The translations under genes and the position numbers were made by a program. Shown here piece after piece: positions 53,421 through 63,863 of a stretch of DNA of 64,000 nt. Where the stretch lies: assembly GCA_965221725.1 (NCBI GenBank), contig OZ244909.1, positions 2,914,001 to 2,978,000 on the forward strand, given 5' to 3'. Each line of letters begins with the position of its first letter. Positions within the stretch are counted from its first letter, which is position 1. Under the pieces are notes generated by a model. It ran no database searches. It had not been told where the DNA came from and was given only the letters and a program-made list of their open reading frames with translations. Origin of the DNA: HK1 sp965221725 (lineage in GTDB: Bacteria > Pseudomonadota > Gammaproteobacteria > HK1).

Positions 53421-54368
53421 TCAGAACCCGACCCCTCCGACTTCCCAGGCATTCAGGCGCCCGTCGCAGACGCCGCAGACGACCTCGGCCGTGAAGTCCT
53501 TCCCGCATCGCTTGTGGGTCAGGACCAGGGGTGGCCCCCGCTCCCCGGCGAGCCACCGGTCTCCCCACGCGATCATGGTGAGGTAAGCACCGTAGAGATC
53601 GGCGCCCATCGGCGTTTGCCGGTACTCGTACCGCCGCGGTTTCTCCCGATAGACCTGCCGCCTCAGCAGCCCATTGTCGACAAGGACTTGCAGGCGGTTG
53701 GAGAGCATGCTGGAGGCGACACCGAGGTTGCGTTGAAACGCGTCGTACCGCCGGACGCCGAAAAAGGTCTCGCGCATGACCATAAAGGTCCAGCGGTCCC
53801 CGATGATGTCCAGAGAGCGGCCCACGGAACACCCTCGGTTCAGCCGGACACCGAGAGGCTTCCCAGAGCGCCGGTTCCGGGTCCGGGCCGGCTCGGCATC
53901 CCAGCCCGCTCCCGGGCCATCGCGATACGCGGCCTCCCGGACATCGACTTCCTCGCCGCATTCGGAGCAGACGATCCGGCACCGGGTCCAGTGCCCGCAC
54001 TTCTTGTGAAACAAAGCCAGGGGCGGCGATTCGCGGGGTCCGAGCAGCCAGTCGTCCCCCCACTTCAGCAGCGCCAGCATGACGGGATAAAGCTCGACCC
54101 CCTTGCGGGTGAAGTGATATTCGAACCGGGTTCCGCTCCTGCTGTACACGGTTTTCTTCAGGAGACCGCCCGCCACGAGCCGCATGAGTCGCTGGGTCAG
54201 AGTCGCCCGCGGAATTTCGAGGTTCCTTCTGAACCGCTCGAAGCGGTGAACGCCGAAGAACACCTCGCGCAGAATGAGGAACGTCCAGCCGTCCTCGATA
54301 ATGTCCAGAGTGCGTGCGACCGAGCAGTTCCGGAACTTCGAAAACCCCGCTCGATCTCCGGCAACCAT
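53421..54368 (-). CDS. Tandem HxlR winged-helix regulator, two domains each with a Cys-rich tail
   Basis: A 315-residue protein made of two HxlR-type repeats. Domain 1 (about 14-160) reads CSVARTLDIIEDGWTFLILR, ending in a ribbon HKKCGHWTRCRIVCSECGEE. Domain 2 (about 175-315) reads CSVGRSLDIIGDRWTFMVMR, ending in HKRCGKDFTAEVVCGVCDGR. Each repeat starts with a Cys that could act as a redox or electrophile sensor, as in HypR-type HxlR proteins, and each has a C-x(n)-C-x2-C zinc-ribbon-like tail. HxlR proteins normally dimerise as single domains; this looks like a covalent dimer. CAGGAGG precedes the ATG at 54368. It probably controls the adjacent operon. Confidence 0.88.
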   Translation of the reverse strand: MVAGDRAGFSKFRNCSVARTLDIIEDGWTFLILREVFFGVHRFERFRRNLEIPRATLTQRLMRLVAGGLLKKTVYSRSGTRFEYHFTRKGVELYPVMLALLKWGDDWLLGPRESPPLALFHKKCGHWTRCRIVCSECGEEVDVREAAYRDGPGAGWDAEPARTRNRRSGKPLGVRLNRGCSVGRSLDIIGDRWTFMVMRETFFGVRRYDAFQRNLGVASSMLSNRLQVLVDNGLLRRQVYREKPRRYEYRQTPMGADLYGAYLTMIAWGDRWLAGERGPPLVLTHKRCGKDFTAEVVCGVCDGRLNAWEVGGVGF

Positions 54369-54799
54369 TCTGAAATCCTCCTGGCCGGTATCCCGTTCGG
54401 CGACCGCAAAGGTCCGCGCATCCGGTCGGACGCCGGTGTTGCCTATCCGCCCCCGATCGTCGCCCGATGCATGCCCGCGGTCGCGAAGCGTTCGAGGCGG
54501 GCAAGGGGCGCGACGCGGTAGCTCGGGACGACGTTGGCAGTATAGGTGGTCGGACGCAGCATCTCCCGCCGGCGTCCGCAGAGCCGGCACTCCGCAGCGA
54601 TTGTCGCGCGCTTCAGACCCTCATGGCGTCCGTTCGGGGGGATTTCGAGAGCACGTTCCCATCCGGCGGGAACGGTTGGGTCGGGCGCCGACCAGAGTAT
54701 CCGGGCGCGGCACTGTCTCCCGATTCGAGATGCCGGGGTGTCGCCGGTGACATTACGGGTATGCTGAGCGCAGGGCCGGATTGGCAGGAGCAGGTATCG
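54369..54799. other. Divergent promoter region between the HxlR gene and dppD
   Basis: These 431 nt have no supported gene. They must hold promoters for both flanking genes. Around 54625-54680 there is a stretch similar to one near 9255-9330. A minus-strand frame here contains a short Cys-x2-Cys segment but no recognisable domain or start. Confidence 0.4.
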
Positions 54800-55849
54800 A
54801 TGATCGAGCGACCCCCACCCCTGCTCTCGGTTCGCAATCTGCGCCTGGAGTTCGACACGTTCGACGGTGTGTACCGGGCCATCGACGGGGTGAGCTTCGA
54901 CCTCGCGCCCGGCGAGTCGCTCGGGATCGTCGGCGAGACCGGCTGCGGCAAGTCGGTGACCGCGAAGAGCATCCTCGGCCTCGTGCCCTCGCCGCCGGCC
55001 CGCATCGTGTCCGGCCGGATTCTCTATGCGGACGAGGATCTCGTCGCGGCGGGGGAGGCGCGGCTGCGGGCGCTGCGCGGGGCGGAGATCGCGATGATCT
55101 TCCAGGATCCGATGACCTACCTGAACCCGGTCTTCACCGTCGGCCAGCAGCTCGTGGACGTGATCATGGCCCACCAGCGGGTGCGGCCCGCGGGCGAGCG
55201 GCTCGGCCGGCGCGGGGCGCACGCGCACGCGCTGGAGATGCTGCGCCGGGTCCGCCTGCCCAACCCCGAGCGCCAGATGGATGCCTATCCGTACCAGCTC
55301 TCCGGCGGCATGCGCCAGCGGGTGTTGATCGCGCAGGCGCTGTCCGGCAACCCCCGCCTGCTGATCGCGGACGAGCCGACCACGGCGCTGGACGTGACCA
55401 TCCAGGCGCAGATCCTCGATCTCATCGCGGAGCTGATGGAGGGCCTGGACCTTTCGGTGATCATGATCTCGCACGATCTCGGCGTGGTCGCCAGCCTGTG
55501 CCGGCGGGTGATCGTGATGTATGCGGGGCAGGTGGTGGAGGACGCGACGGTCGCGCGGCTTTTCTCTGCGCCCGCGCATCCGTACACCCGGGGGCTGCTG
55601 AGGGCGGTGCCGCACCCCGGTCGGCGGGCGTCGGCGCTCGCCGGCATTCCCGGCGCCCTTCCCAACCTGTACGACCCGCCGCCGGGATGCCGTTTCCAGG
55701 GCCGCTGCCCTCACACCATGCCCGGCTGTGCCCGAGGGGCGCCGCTGGTCGAGCTTGGACCGGAGCAGCGCGTCGCGTGTCTTCTGCACGCCCCGTCCGG
55801 TCAGGGCGGCGGCTCCGCTGGGGTGACTCGGGGTGGCGGCCATGCTTGA
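54800..55849 (+). CDS. Peptide-type ABC transporter ATPase (DppD-like)
   Basis: A 349-residue ATPase. Walker A is GETGCGKS, the Q-loop FQDPMTYLNPVFTVGQQ, signature LSGGMRQRVLIAQAL and Walker B LLIADEPTTALDVTIQAQ. The C-terminal oligopeptide-type extension has cysteines (GCRFQGRCPHTMPGC) that in DppD proteins bind a 4Fe-4S cluster. The ATG at 54800 has AGGAG upstream. It has no binding protein or permease next to it; it may serve the SBP-permease set at 28.9-32.6 kb. Confidence 0.92.
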   Translation: MIERPPPLLSVRNLRLEFDTFDGVYRAIDGVSFDLAPGESLGIVGETGCGKSVTAKSILGLVPSPPARIVSGRILYADEDLVAAGEARLRALRGAEIAMIFQDPMTYLNPVFTVGQQLVDVIMAHQRVRPAGERLGRRGAHAHALEMLRRVRLPNPERQMDAYPYQLSGGMRQRVLIAQALSGNPRLLIADEPTTALDVTIQAQILDLIAELMEGLDLSVIMISHDLGVVASLCRRVIVMYAGQVVEDATVARLFSAPAHPYTRGLLRAVPHPGRRASALAGIPGALPNLYDPPPGCRFQGRCPHTMPGCARGAPLVELGPEQRVACLLHAPSGQGGGSAGVTRGGGHA

Positions 55850-56864
55850 GCTGCGTGATCTGCACGTCCACTTCGACGTCTCCGGGCGGCGCGGGAGCCG
55901 GATCGTGGTGCGCGCGGTCAACGGCGTCACCCTGAAGATATCGCGGGGTGAGGCGGTGGGCCTCGTGGGGGAGTCGGGTTCGGGCAAATCGACGGTCGGC
56001 AAGGCGGCGCTGCGTCTGGTGGATGCCACCGCCGGCGCCGTGCTTCTTGACGGCGAGGACATCACCCGGCTCGGCCGTGCCGACCAGCGCCCGCTGCGCC
56101 GCAAGGCCCAGATGGTGTTCCAGGACCCGCATTCGGCCCTGAATCCGCGCATGACGGTACTGCGCAGCGTGGCCGAGCCGCTCATCCTGCACAGCGATCT
56201 CAGGGGGACGGCACGGTGGCGGCGGGTGGCCGAACTGCTGGAGATCGTGGGTCTGGAGCGCCAGTTCCTCTACCGCTACCCGCACGAGCTTTCGGGCGGA
56301 CAGAAGCAGCGGGTGTGCATTGCGCGGGCGATTGCGCTCAACCCCGCCCTGCTGGTGCTGGACGAGCCCACCTCCGCTCTGGACGTGTCCGTGCAGGCGC
56401 AGATTCTGGAGTTCCTGAAAGCGTTGCAGAAGGAGATGGGCCTCACCTTCCTGTTCATCTCGCACAACCTCGCGGTGGTGCGCTATCTGTGTGCACGGGT
56501 TGCGGTGATGTACCTCGGGCGCATCGTGGAGGAGGGCGCGACCGAGGACGTGTTCAACGCCCCGCGCCACCCCTATACCGAGGCGCTGCTGAGCGCGGTG
56601 CCGTGGCCCGAAGCGCAACAACCGGTCGGGCGCGCACCACTGCGCGGGGATGTGCCGAGCCCGGTGAATCTGCCGCCCGGATGCAGCTTCCACGCCCGCT
56701 GCGCCAGGCACATCGCGGGCACCTGCGACGCGCTCGCACCCCCGGAAGTGGAGGTCGGCCCGCGGCATCGAACCGCATGCCATCTGTACGGTCAGGATGC
56801 GATCGTCCCGTCGGTGGTTGCTCCGTCGGCGGTTGCCCTGAGTTCCTCGGCATCCCGCGAGTAA
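55842..56864 (+). CDS. Peptide-type ABC transporter ATPase (DppF-like)
   Basis: A 340-residue ATPase with Walker A GESGSGKS, Q-loop FQDPHSALNPRMTV, signature LSGGQKQRVCIARAI and Walker B LLVLDEPTSALDVSVQAQ, followed by a Cys-containing C-terminal extension (GCSFHARCARHIAGTC). It overlaps dppD by 8 nt, so the pair is one unit. The 3' end overlaps the convergent Uma2 gene by 73 nt. Confidence 0.92.
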   Translation: MLELRDLHVHFDVSGRRGSRIVVRAVNGVTLKISRGEAVGLVGESGSGKSTVGKAALRLVDATAGAVLLDGEDITRLGRADQRPLRRKAQMVFQDPHSALNPRMTVLRSVAEPLILHSDLRGTARWRRVAELLEIVGLERQFLYRYPHELSGGQKQRVCIARAIALNPALLVLDEPTSALDVSVQAQILEFLKALQKEMGLTFLFISHNLAVVRYLCARVAVMYLGRIVEEGATEDVFNAPRHPYTEALLSAVPWPEAQQPVGRAPLRGDVPSPVNLPPGCSFHARCARHIAGTCDALAPPEVEVGPRHRTACHLYGQDAIVPSVVAPSAVALSSSASRE

Positions 56865-57595
56865 GCCCCCTCTTCCTCGCGCACCCGCACACTGGCGCGC
56901 CGGCGCCGTCGGACAACGCGGGCCACCGCCTCCCGGCTCTCTTCGTCGGTCAGGCTGAACCGCACTCCGTCCACCGCTTCGCATACGTCGGCCGGCGTGA
57001 GTCCTTCGAGGATCTCCGAGGCGTCGAGGGCGCGCGGAGTGTTGCCGGTGCTCAGGGCGAAGAACTCCACCCGCAGTTCCTGGGTGCCCTGGCGGCCGTG
57101 CAAATGCCACAGCTCGCGCACGCCCATCTCGCCGTAGCGTTCCGCTTTGCCCGCATCCGCACTCGTGATCTCGGCTTCGACCACGAGGTCCGGGGCGATG
57201 CTTTCGAGATAGGCGTCGGCCGCCGTCGCTCCTTTCCTGAGCGCGGCTCGATAGCCCCTGGCCCGATCACCGACGTAGAAAGCGCAATCGGGTTCCATCC
57301 CGGTTCCGGGAGGTTCACCCCGCCCGCGCAGGCGAGGGCTGCGAAGCGTCCGCGCTGCGCCCGCCAGAGTGCTTCCCGCGACGCGCACGATGTCGTCGAA
57401 GATGGACGCCAGGTCCTCGTGCAGGCGCGACGGGGACATGAGGGTGATGACCCCGCGCACCGGATCCAGACACACCCGGCGGAACTGGCGGTTCCAGTCG
57501 AGCGCCGCAAGCTCGACGATGGTTTCCGCGTCGGCGCGAAGGATGTGGATGGTGGAACCGAGCGGTCCGGCCTGCATCGTGCCGGGCGCGTGCAT
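56792..57595 (-). CDS. Uma2-family (DUF820) endonuclease-like protein
   Basis: A 267-residue protein with the PD-(D/E)XK-type Uma2 core: the acidic residue in GMEPDCAFYVGDRARG (about 99-114), then PDLVVEAEITSADAGKAERY with the E...K pair, and the typical ending YGEMGVRELWHLHG. Uma2 proteins are abundant in cyanobacteria and Chloroflexi and scattered elsewhere; their targets are unknown. The C-terminal tail is charged. It is convergent with dppF and overlaps it. Confidence 0.82.
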   Translation of the reverse strand: MHAPGTMQAGPLGSTIHILRADAETIVELAALDWNRQFRRVCLDPVRGVITLMSPSRLHEDLASIFDDIVRVAGSTLAGAARTLRSPRLRGRGEPPGTGMEPDCAFYVGDRARGYRAALRKGATAADAYLESIAPDLVVEAEITSADAGKAERYGEMGVRELWHLHGRQGTQELRVEFFALSTGNTPRALDASEILEGLTPADVCEAVDGVRFSLTDEESREAVARVVRRRRRASVRVREEEGAYSRDAEELRATADGATTDGTIAS

Positions 57596-57712
57596 GGCGA
57601 ATCCTCCGCGGCAGGAAAGCGCATACTATCAGCCGGTACTCGTGAGCGGATGGGCGGTCCACGTATGGTGACGCCCACGACAGAACGCCTGCCGTGATCG
57701 AGGCGATGCCTG

Positions 57713-59332
<1,620 letters not shown>

Positions 59333-59335
59333 GCC

Positions 59336-60460
59336 TCATCCCGTGGTCTTGCGCGGGTCGAATGCGTCACGCACCGCCTCGCCGATGAACACCAGCACCG
59401 AGAGCATGATCGCGAGGGTAAAGAACCCGGTGAAGGCGAGCCACGGCGCCTGCAGGTTGTTCTTGCCCTGATTCAGCAGCTCGCCGAGGGACGGTGAGCC
59501 GGGCGGCAGCCCGAACCCCAGAAAGTCGAGCGAGGTCAGGATGGTGACCGAGCCGGTGAGGATGAAGGGGAGGAAGGTGAGCGTCGCGACCATCGCGTTG
59601 GGCAGGATGTGCCGGAACATGATGCCGGCGTCGCTCACCCCCAGCGCCCGCGCCGCGCGCACGAAATCGAAGTTGCGCGCGCGCAGGAATTCCGCCCGCA
59701 CCACCCCGACCAGCCCCATCCAGGAGAACAGCAGCATGAGCCCGAGCAGCCACCAGAAGTCGGGCTCGACCACGCTCGCGAGGATGATCAGCAGGTAGAG
59801 CACCGGCAGCCCGGACCAGACCTCCATGAAACGCTGGAAGACGAGATCGACCCAGCCCCCGAAGTAGCCCTGCACCGCCCCCGCCGCGACCCCGACGATC
59901 GAGCTGAGCCCGGTCAGCACGAGCCCGAACAGGACGGAGATGCGAAAGCCGTAGATGAGCCGCGCCAGTACGTCGCGCGCCTGGTCGTCGGTGCCGAGCC
60001 AGTTCTGCGCGGATGGCGGCGCTGGCGCCGGCTGGTCGAGCTCGTAGTTGATGGTGTCGTGGCTGAACGGGATGAGCGGCCACACCATCCAGCCCTTCGC
60101 CTCGATCAGCTCCCGGACGAACGGGTCCCGGTAGTCGGCTTCCGTCTCGAAGTCGCCGCCGAATTCGGTTTCCGCGTAGTACCGCAGGACCGGAAAGTAG
60201 AGCGCGCCGTCGTACCGGAGGAGCAGCGGCTTGTCATTGGCGATGAACTCCGCCGGCAGGGTGGCAAGGAACAGGGCGAGGAAGATCCACAGGCTCCAGA
60301 AACCGCGCCGGTTGCGGCGGAAGTTCTCGATCCGCCGCCGGTTCAGCCGCGAGATGCGGGTACCGAGAAAGCGGTCCCGGGAGGGCGACGGTGGGGGAGG
60401 CACCGACGCGGGGGCATCACGGACCGTCGTGTCGCCTGCGTGATCGATCGACGGGCTCAT
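59336..60460 (-). CDS. yejE: Yej-type ABC permease
   Basis: A 374-residue permease. The N-terminal RLNRRRIENFRRNRRGFWSL precedes the first membrane helix and is diagnostic of YejE, as is QNWLGTDDQARDVLARLIYG. The EAA loop is FVRAARALGVSDAGIMFRHI. The ATG at 60460 was chosen; in-frame starts upstream add low-complexity residues. Confidence 0.9.
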   Translation of the reverse strand: MSPSIDHAGDTTVRDAPASVPPPPSPSRDRFLGTRISRLNRRRIENFRRNRRGFWSLWIFLALFLATLPAEFIANDKPLLLRYDGALYFPVLRYYAETEFGGDFETEADYRDPFVRELIEAKGWMVWPLIPFSHDTINYELDQPAPAPPSAQNWLGTDDQARDVLARLIYGFRISVLFGLVLTGLSSIVGVAAGAVQGYFGGWVDLVFQRFMEVWSGLPVLYLLIILASVVEPDFWWLLGLMLLFSWMGLVGVVRAEFLRARNFDFVRAARALGVSDAGIMFRHILPNAMVATLTFLPFILTGSVTILTSLDFLGFGLPPGSPSLGELLNQGKNNLQAPWLAFTGFFTLAIMLSVLVFIGEAVRDAFDPRKTTG

Positions 60461-60626
60461 GAGAAACCGTGGCCGGATATGGATGCACGCCCGCACGGGG
60501 ATGACGGCACCAGCGTCGGCGAGGCCATTCCCGCGCCCGCCTTCGGCCCCCGCGAATATGAGGAGCCCATCCAACCGCCAGTCTGCAGGGCCTCGACCGA
60601 ACCGGGATGCGTCGCAACGGCCATCG

Positions 60627-61739
60627 TCAGGTCTCGCGGCTCTCGAAGTCGATGCGCGGGTCGACGATGGTGTAGGTGAGGTCACCGATGAGCTGCATCA
60701 CCAGGCCGAGCAGGGTGAAGAAGTAGAGCGATGCGAACATCACCGGATAGTCGCGCCCGAGCGCCGCCTCGAACCCGAGCAGGCCGAGCCCGTCGAGGGA
60801 GAAGATGATCTCTGTCAGCAGGGCGCCGGTGAACAGGATGCCGATGAACGCGCTCGGGAAGCCGGCGATCACGATGAGCATGGCGTTGCGGAAGACATGG
60901 CCGTAGAGCACGCGGCGCTCGGACAGCCCCTTGGCCCGGGCGGTCACCACGTACTGCTTGTTGATCTCCTCCAGGAAGGAGTTCTTGGTGAGCAGGGTCA
61001 GGCCGGCGAACCCCCCGATCACCATCGACAGCACCGGCAGGGCGATGTGCCACAGATAGTCCGCCGCGCGGGCGAGCAGCGTCATCTCCTCCCAGCCGGG
61101 CGAGGTCAGACCGCGCAGCGGGAACCAGTCGAAGTAGCGCCCGCCCGCGAAGAGCACGATGAGCAGGATCGCGAACAGGAACCCCGGGATCGCGTTGCCG
61201 ACGATCACCACCCCCGACGACCAGACGTCGAAGCGCGATCCGTCGCGCACCGCCTTGGCGATGCCGAGCGGGATCGAGATGAGGTACACCAGGAGCGTGG
61301 TCCACAGCCCGAGCGAAATCGAGACCGGCATCTTCTCCAGCACCAGGTCGACCACGGCGCGGTCCTGAAAGAAGCTCTCGCCGAAGTCGAAGCGGATGTA
61401 GCTCCACAGCATCCGGAAGAAGCGCTCATGGGCCGGCCGGTCGAAGCCGAACTGCCGTTCGAGTTCCGCGATGAGTTCCGGGTCGAGCCCCTGGGCCCCG
61501 CGGTACTTGCTGGCGCCTCCGTCACCGGCGCCGCCTCCCGGCCCTCCCGGTTCCAGCAGTTCGGTGGGGCCGGTGCCGCTCACCCGGGCGGTGAGGTCGA
61601 CGGCCGTGCCCTCGAAAGTCGCGATGAGCTGCTCGATCGGGCCGCCCGGCGCGGCCTGGATCACGATGAAGTTGATCACCATGATCCCGAACAGGGTCGG
61701 GATGATCAGGGCCAGCCGGCGGACGATGTAGGCAAGCAT
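60627..61739 (-). CDS. yejB: Yej-type ABC permease
   Basis: A 370-residue permease with MLAYIVRRLALIIPTLFGIM at the N-terminus, a long periplasmic loop (about 30-130) including ELERQFGFDRPAHERFFRML, and the EAA-loop segment YVVTARAKGLSERRVLYGHV. This matches YejB, including the longer first periplasmic loop. It lies 166 nt before the YejE start and 288 nt after yejA. Confidence 0.9.
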   Translation of the reverse strand: MLAYIVRRLALIIPTLFGIMVINFIVIQAAPGGPIEQLIATFEGTAVDLTARVSGTGPTELLEPGGPGGGAGDGGASKYRGAQGLDPELIAELERQFGFDRPAHERFFRMLWSYIRFDFGESFFQDRAVVDLVLEKMPVSISLGLWTTLLVYLISIPLGIAKAVRDGSRFDVWSSGVVIVGNAIPGFLFAILLIVLFAGGRYFDWFPLRGLTSPGWEEMTLLARAADYLWHIALPVLSMVIGGFAGLTLLTKNSFLEEINKQYVVTARAKGLSERRVLYGHVFRNAMLIVIAGFPSAFIGILFTGALLTEIIFSLDGLGLLGFEAALGRDYPVMFASLYFFTLLGLVMQLIGDLTYTIVDPRIDFESRET

Positions 61740-62027
61740 GGGGTTCGGTCGGCTCGGTGGCGCGCGCGGATCAGCGACACATCATCTTGAGCCGGTGGGG
61801 TATGGGCTCGACGAAGGCCCCGGACGGGATCCTCGGCCGTGCGGACACCCCGCCCGGGCTCCCGGGACGACGCCATTGCACGGACACCGGCGCGGTCGTC
61901 ACGACGACGATGCCGCGTGGCGCTTGGGGCCCCGGCCGCAATTGATTTTCCGCCTCATCGACTCCAATCCTCTTTCAGGCATGAGGTGCCGGCATGTTGA
62001 ACGGAAAATTTGTTCCGGCCAGAGTCC

Positions 62028-63863
62028 TTAGCGGTCCGCTTCGAGCCGGGCGGCCTTTTCCCCGTCGATCCACCAGGTCGCAGGGAATCCGAGCCCGTAC
62101 TTGGGCCGGATTTCCGGCCGGCCGAACCGGTTCCAGTACACGAGCCGGAAGCTGCGGATGTGCCACTGCGGGATCACGTAGTGGCCCCACAGCAGCACGC
62201 GGTCGAGGGCGCGGGTGGTGGCCACGAGGGCGTCGCGATCCGGCGCCTGAATCAGGAGGTCGACCAGCGCGTCGACCACCGGGTCCGCGATGCCGGCGAG
62301 ATTCCCGCTGCCGGGAATGTCCGCCGAGGCGGTGGTCCAGTAGTTTCGCTGTTCGTTGCCCGGGCTCAGGGACTGCCCGCGGGTCGAGACCACGATGTCG
62401 AAGTCGAACGCGTCGATGCGGTTCTGGTACTGCGCGGGGTCGACGAGCCGGATGCGCGCGGCGATACCGAGCCGCTCCATGTTCCTGACCACCGGCCCGA
62501 CGATGCGCTCGAAGGCCGGGGCTACCAGGAGAAATTCGATTTCCATCGTCTCGCCGGTCTCGGCATGGGTCAGCGCCCCGTCGCGCACCGTCCAGCCCGC
62601 CTGCTGCAGCATCCGTTGCGCGGTGCGCAGGTTGCGGCGGATGTTTCCGGACCCGTCCGTGGACGGGGGATCGTAGGCGCGCGAGAACACCTCGGCCGGG
62701 AGTCGGTCGCGCCAGCGCTCCAGGATCTCCAGTTCCACGCCCCGGGGAAGCCCGGACGAGGCAAGCTCGGTGTTGGAGAAGAAGCTCCCGGTGCGCGTGT
62801 ACTGGCCGTAGAACAGGTTGGCGTTGCTCCACTCGAAGTCGAAGGCGTGAGCCAGTGCACGCCGCACGCGCCGATCGGCGAACTTGTCCCGTCTCGTGTT
62901 GAACCAGAACGCCTGCATGCCGGTCGGGATCTCGTGGTCGATCAGCTCCTTGATGATGCGGCCGTTCCGGACCTCCGGGAGGTCGTAGGCGGTGCCCCAC
63001 TCCTTCGAGTTGTTCTCGTGGCGGAAGTCGAATTCACCGGCCTTGAACGCTTCCACCGCCACCGTGGCGTCGCGGTAGTAGTCGTAGCGGATCAAGTCGA
63101 TGTTGTTCTGTCCGCGCCGGACGGCGAGGTTGCGGCCCCAGTAGTCGGGCACGCGCTCGTAGGTGATGGACCGGCCGGGCTCGACCGCCGCGATGCGGTA
63201 GGGGCCGCTGCCGAGCGGAGGTTCGAGGGTGGTCGATTCGAAGTCGCGGCCTTCCCACCAGTGCTTCGGCAGGACCTGGATCTGACCGACGATCAGCGGC
63301 AGCTCGCGGTTCACGGTGTTGCCGAAGGCGAACCTGACGGCGCGCGGCCCGCTTCGCGAGACACCGGTGATGTCCGCGTAGTAGTGGCGATAGAACGGAT
63401 GCCCCTTCGTCCGCAGGGTCTCGGTGGTCCAGATCACGTCGTCCACCGTTACCGGACGGCCGTCGTGCCAGCGGGCTTCCTCGCGCAGGGTGAACTCCAC
63501 CCACGACCGATCCGCGGGCATGTCGATGGACTCGACGAGCAACCCGTACTCGGTGAAGGGCTCGTCCAGAGAGCTGATCAGCAGGGGGTCGTGGATCAGC
63601 CCCGAGCCCGCCGCGACGTTTCCCTTGAGGATGAAGGGATTGAGGCTGTCGAAGGTGCCGAGGGCGGCGAGCCGGACTGCCCCTCCGGCGGGGGCGTTCG
63701 GGTCGGCGTAGTCGAAGTGCTCGAAGTCGGGGCCGTACTTCACGTCGTCGAACATCGACAGGGCGTGGGCGCCGGCGAGGCCCTCCCCCGCGAGCGCGGG
63801 AGGCACGGTTGCCGCGACGACGAGGAACGCCGCGGCAACCAGGCGGCGAATCGGGGTCCGCAT
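62028..63863 (-). CDS. yejA: Yej-type periplasmic substrate-binding protein
   Basis: A 611-residue SBP family 5 protein. The signal peptide is RRLVAAAFLVVAATVPPALA. Early residues HALSMFDDVKYGPDFEHFDY and APAGGAVRLAALGTFDSLNP are typical of YejA. The start at 63863 has AGGAG 7 nt upstream; in-frame codons further upstream lack homology. In E. coli, YejABEF imports the Trojan-horse antibiotic microcin C and some peptides. Confidence 0.92.
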   Translation of the reverse strand: MRTPIRRLVAAAFLVVAATVPPALAGEGLAGAHALSMFDDVKYGPDFEHFDYADPNAPAGGAVRLAALGTFDSLNPFILKGNVAAGSGLIHDPLLISSLDEPFTEYGLLVESIDMPADRSWVEFTLREEARWHDGRPVTVDDVIWTTETLRTKGHPFYRHYYADITGVSRSGPRAVRFAFGNTVNRELPLIVGQIQVLPKHWWEGRDFESTTLEPPLGSGPYRIAAVEPGRSITYERVPDYWGRNLAVRRGQNNIDLIRYDYYRDATVAVEAFKAGEFDFRHENNSKEWGTAYDLPEVRNGRIIKELIDHEIPTGMQAFWFNTRRDKFADRRVRRALAHAFDFEWSNANLFYGQYTRTGSFFSNTELASSGLPRGVELEILERWRDRLPAEVFSRAYDPPSTDGSGNIRRNLRTAQRMLQQAGWTVRDGALTHAETGETMEIEFLLVAPAFERIVGPVVRNMERLGIAARIRLVDPAQYQNRIDAFDFDIVVSTRGQSLSPGNEQRNYWTTASADIPGSGNLAGIADPVVDALVDLLIQAPDRDALVATTRALDRVLLWGHYVIPQWHIRSFRLVYWNRFGRPEIRPKYGLGFPATWWIDGEKAARLEADR

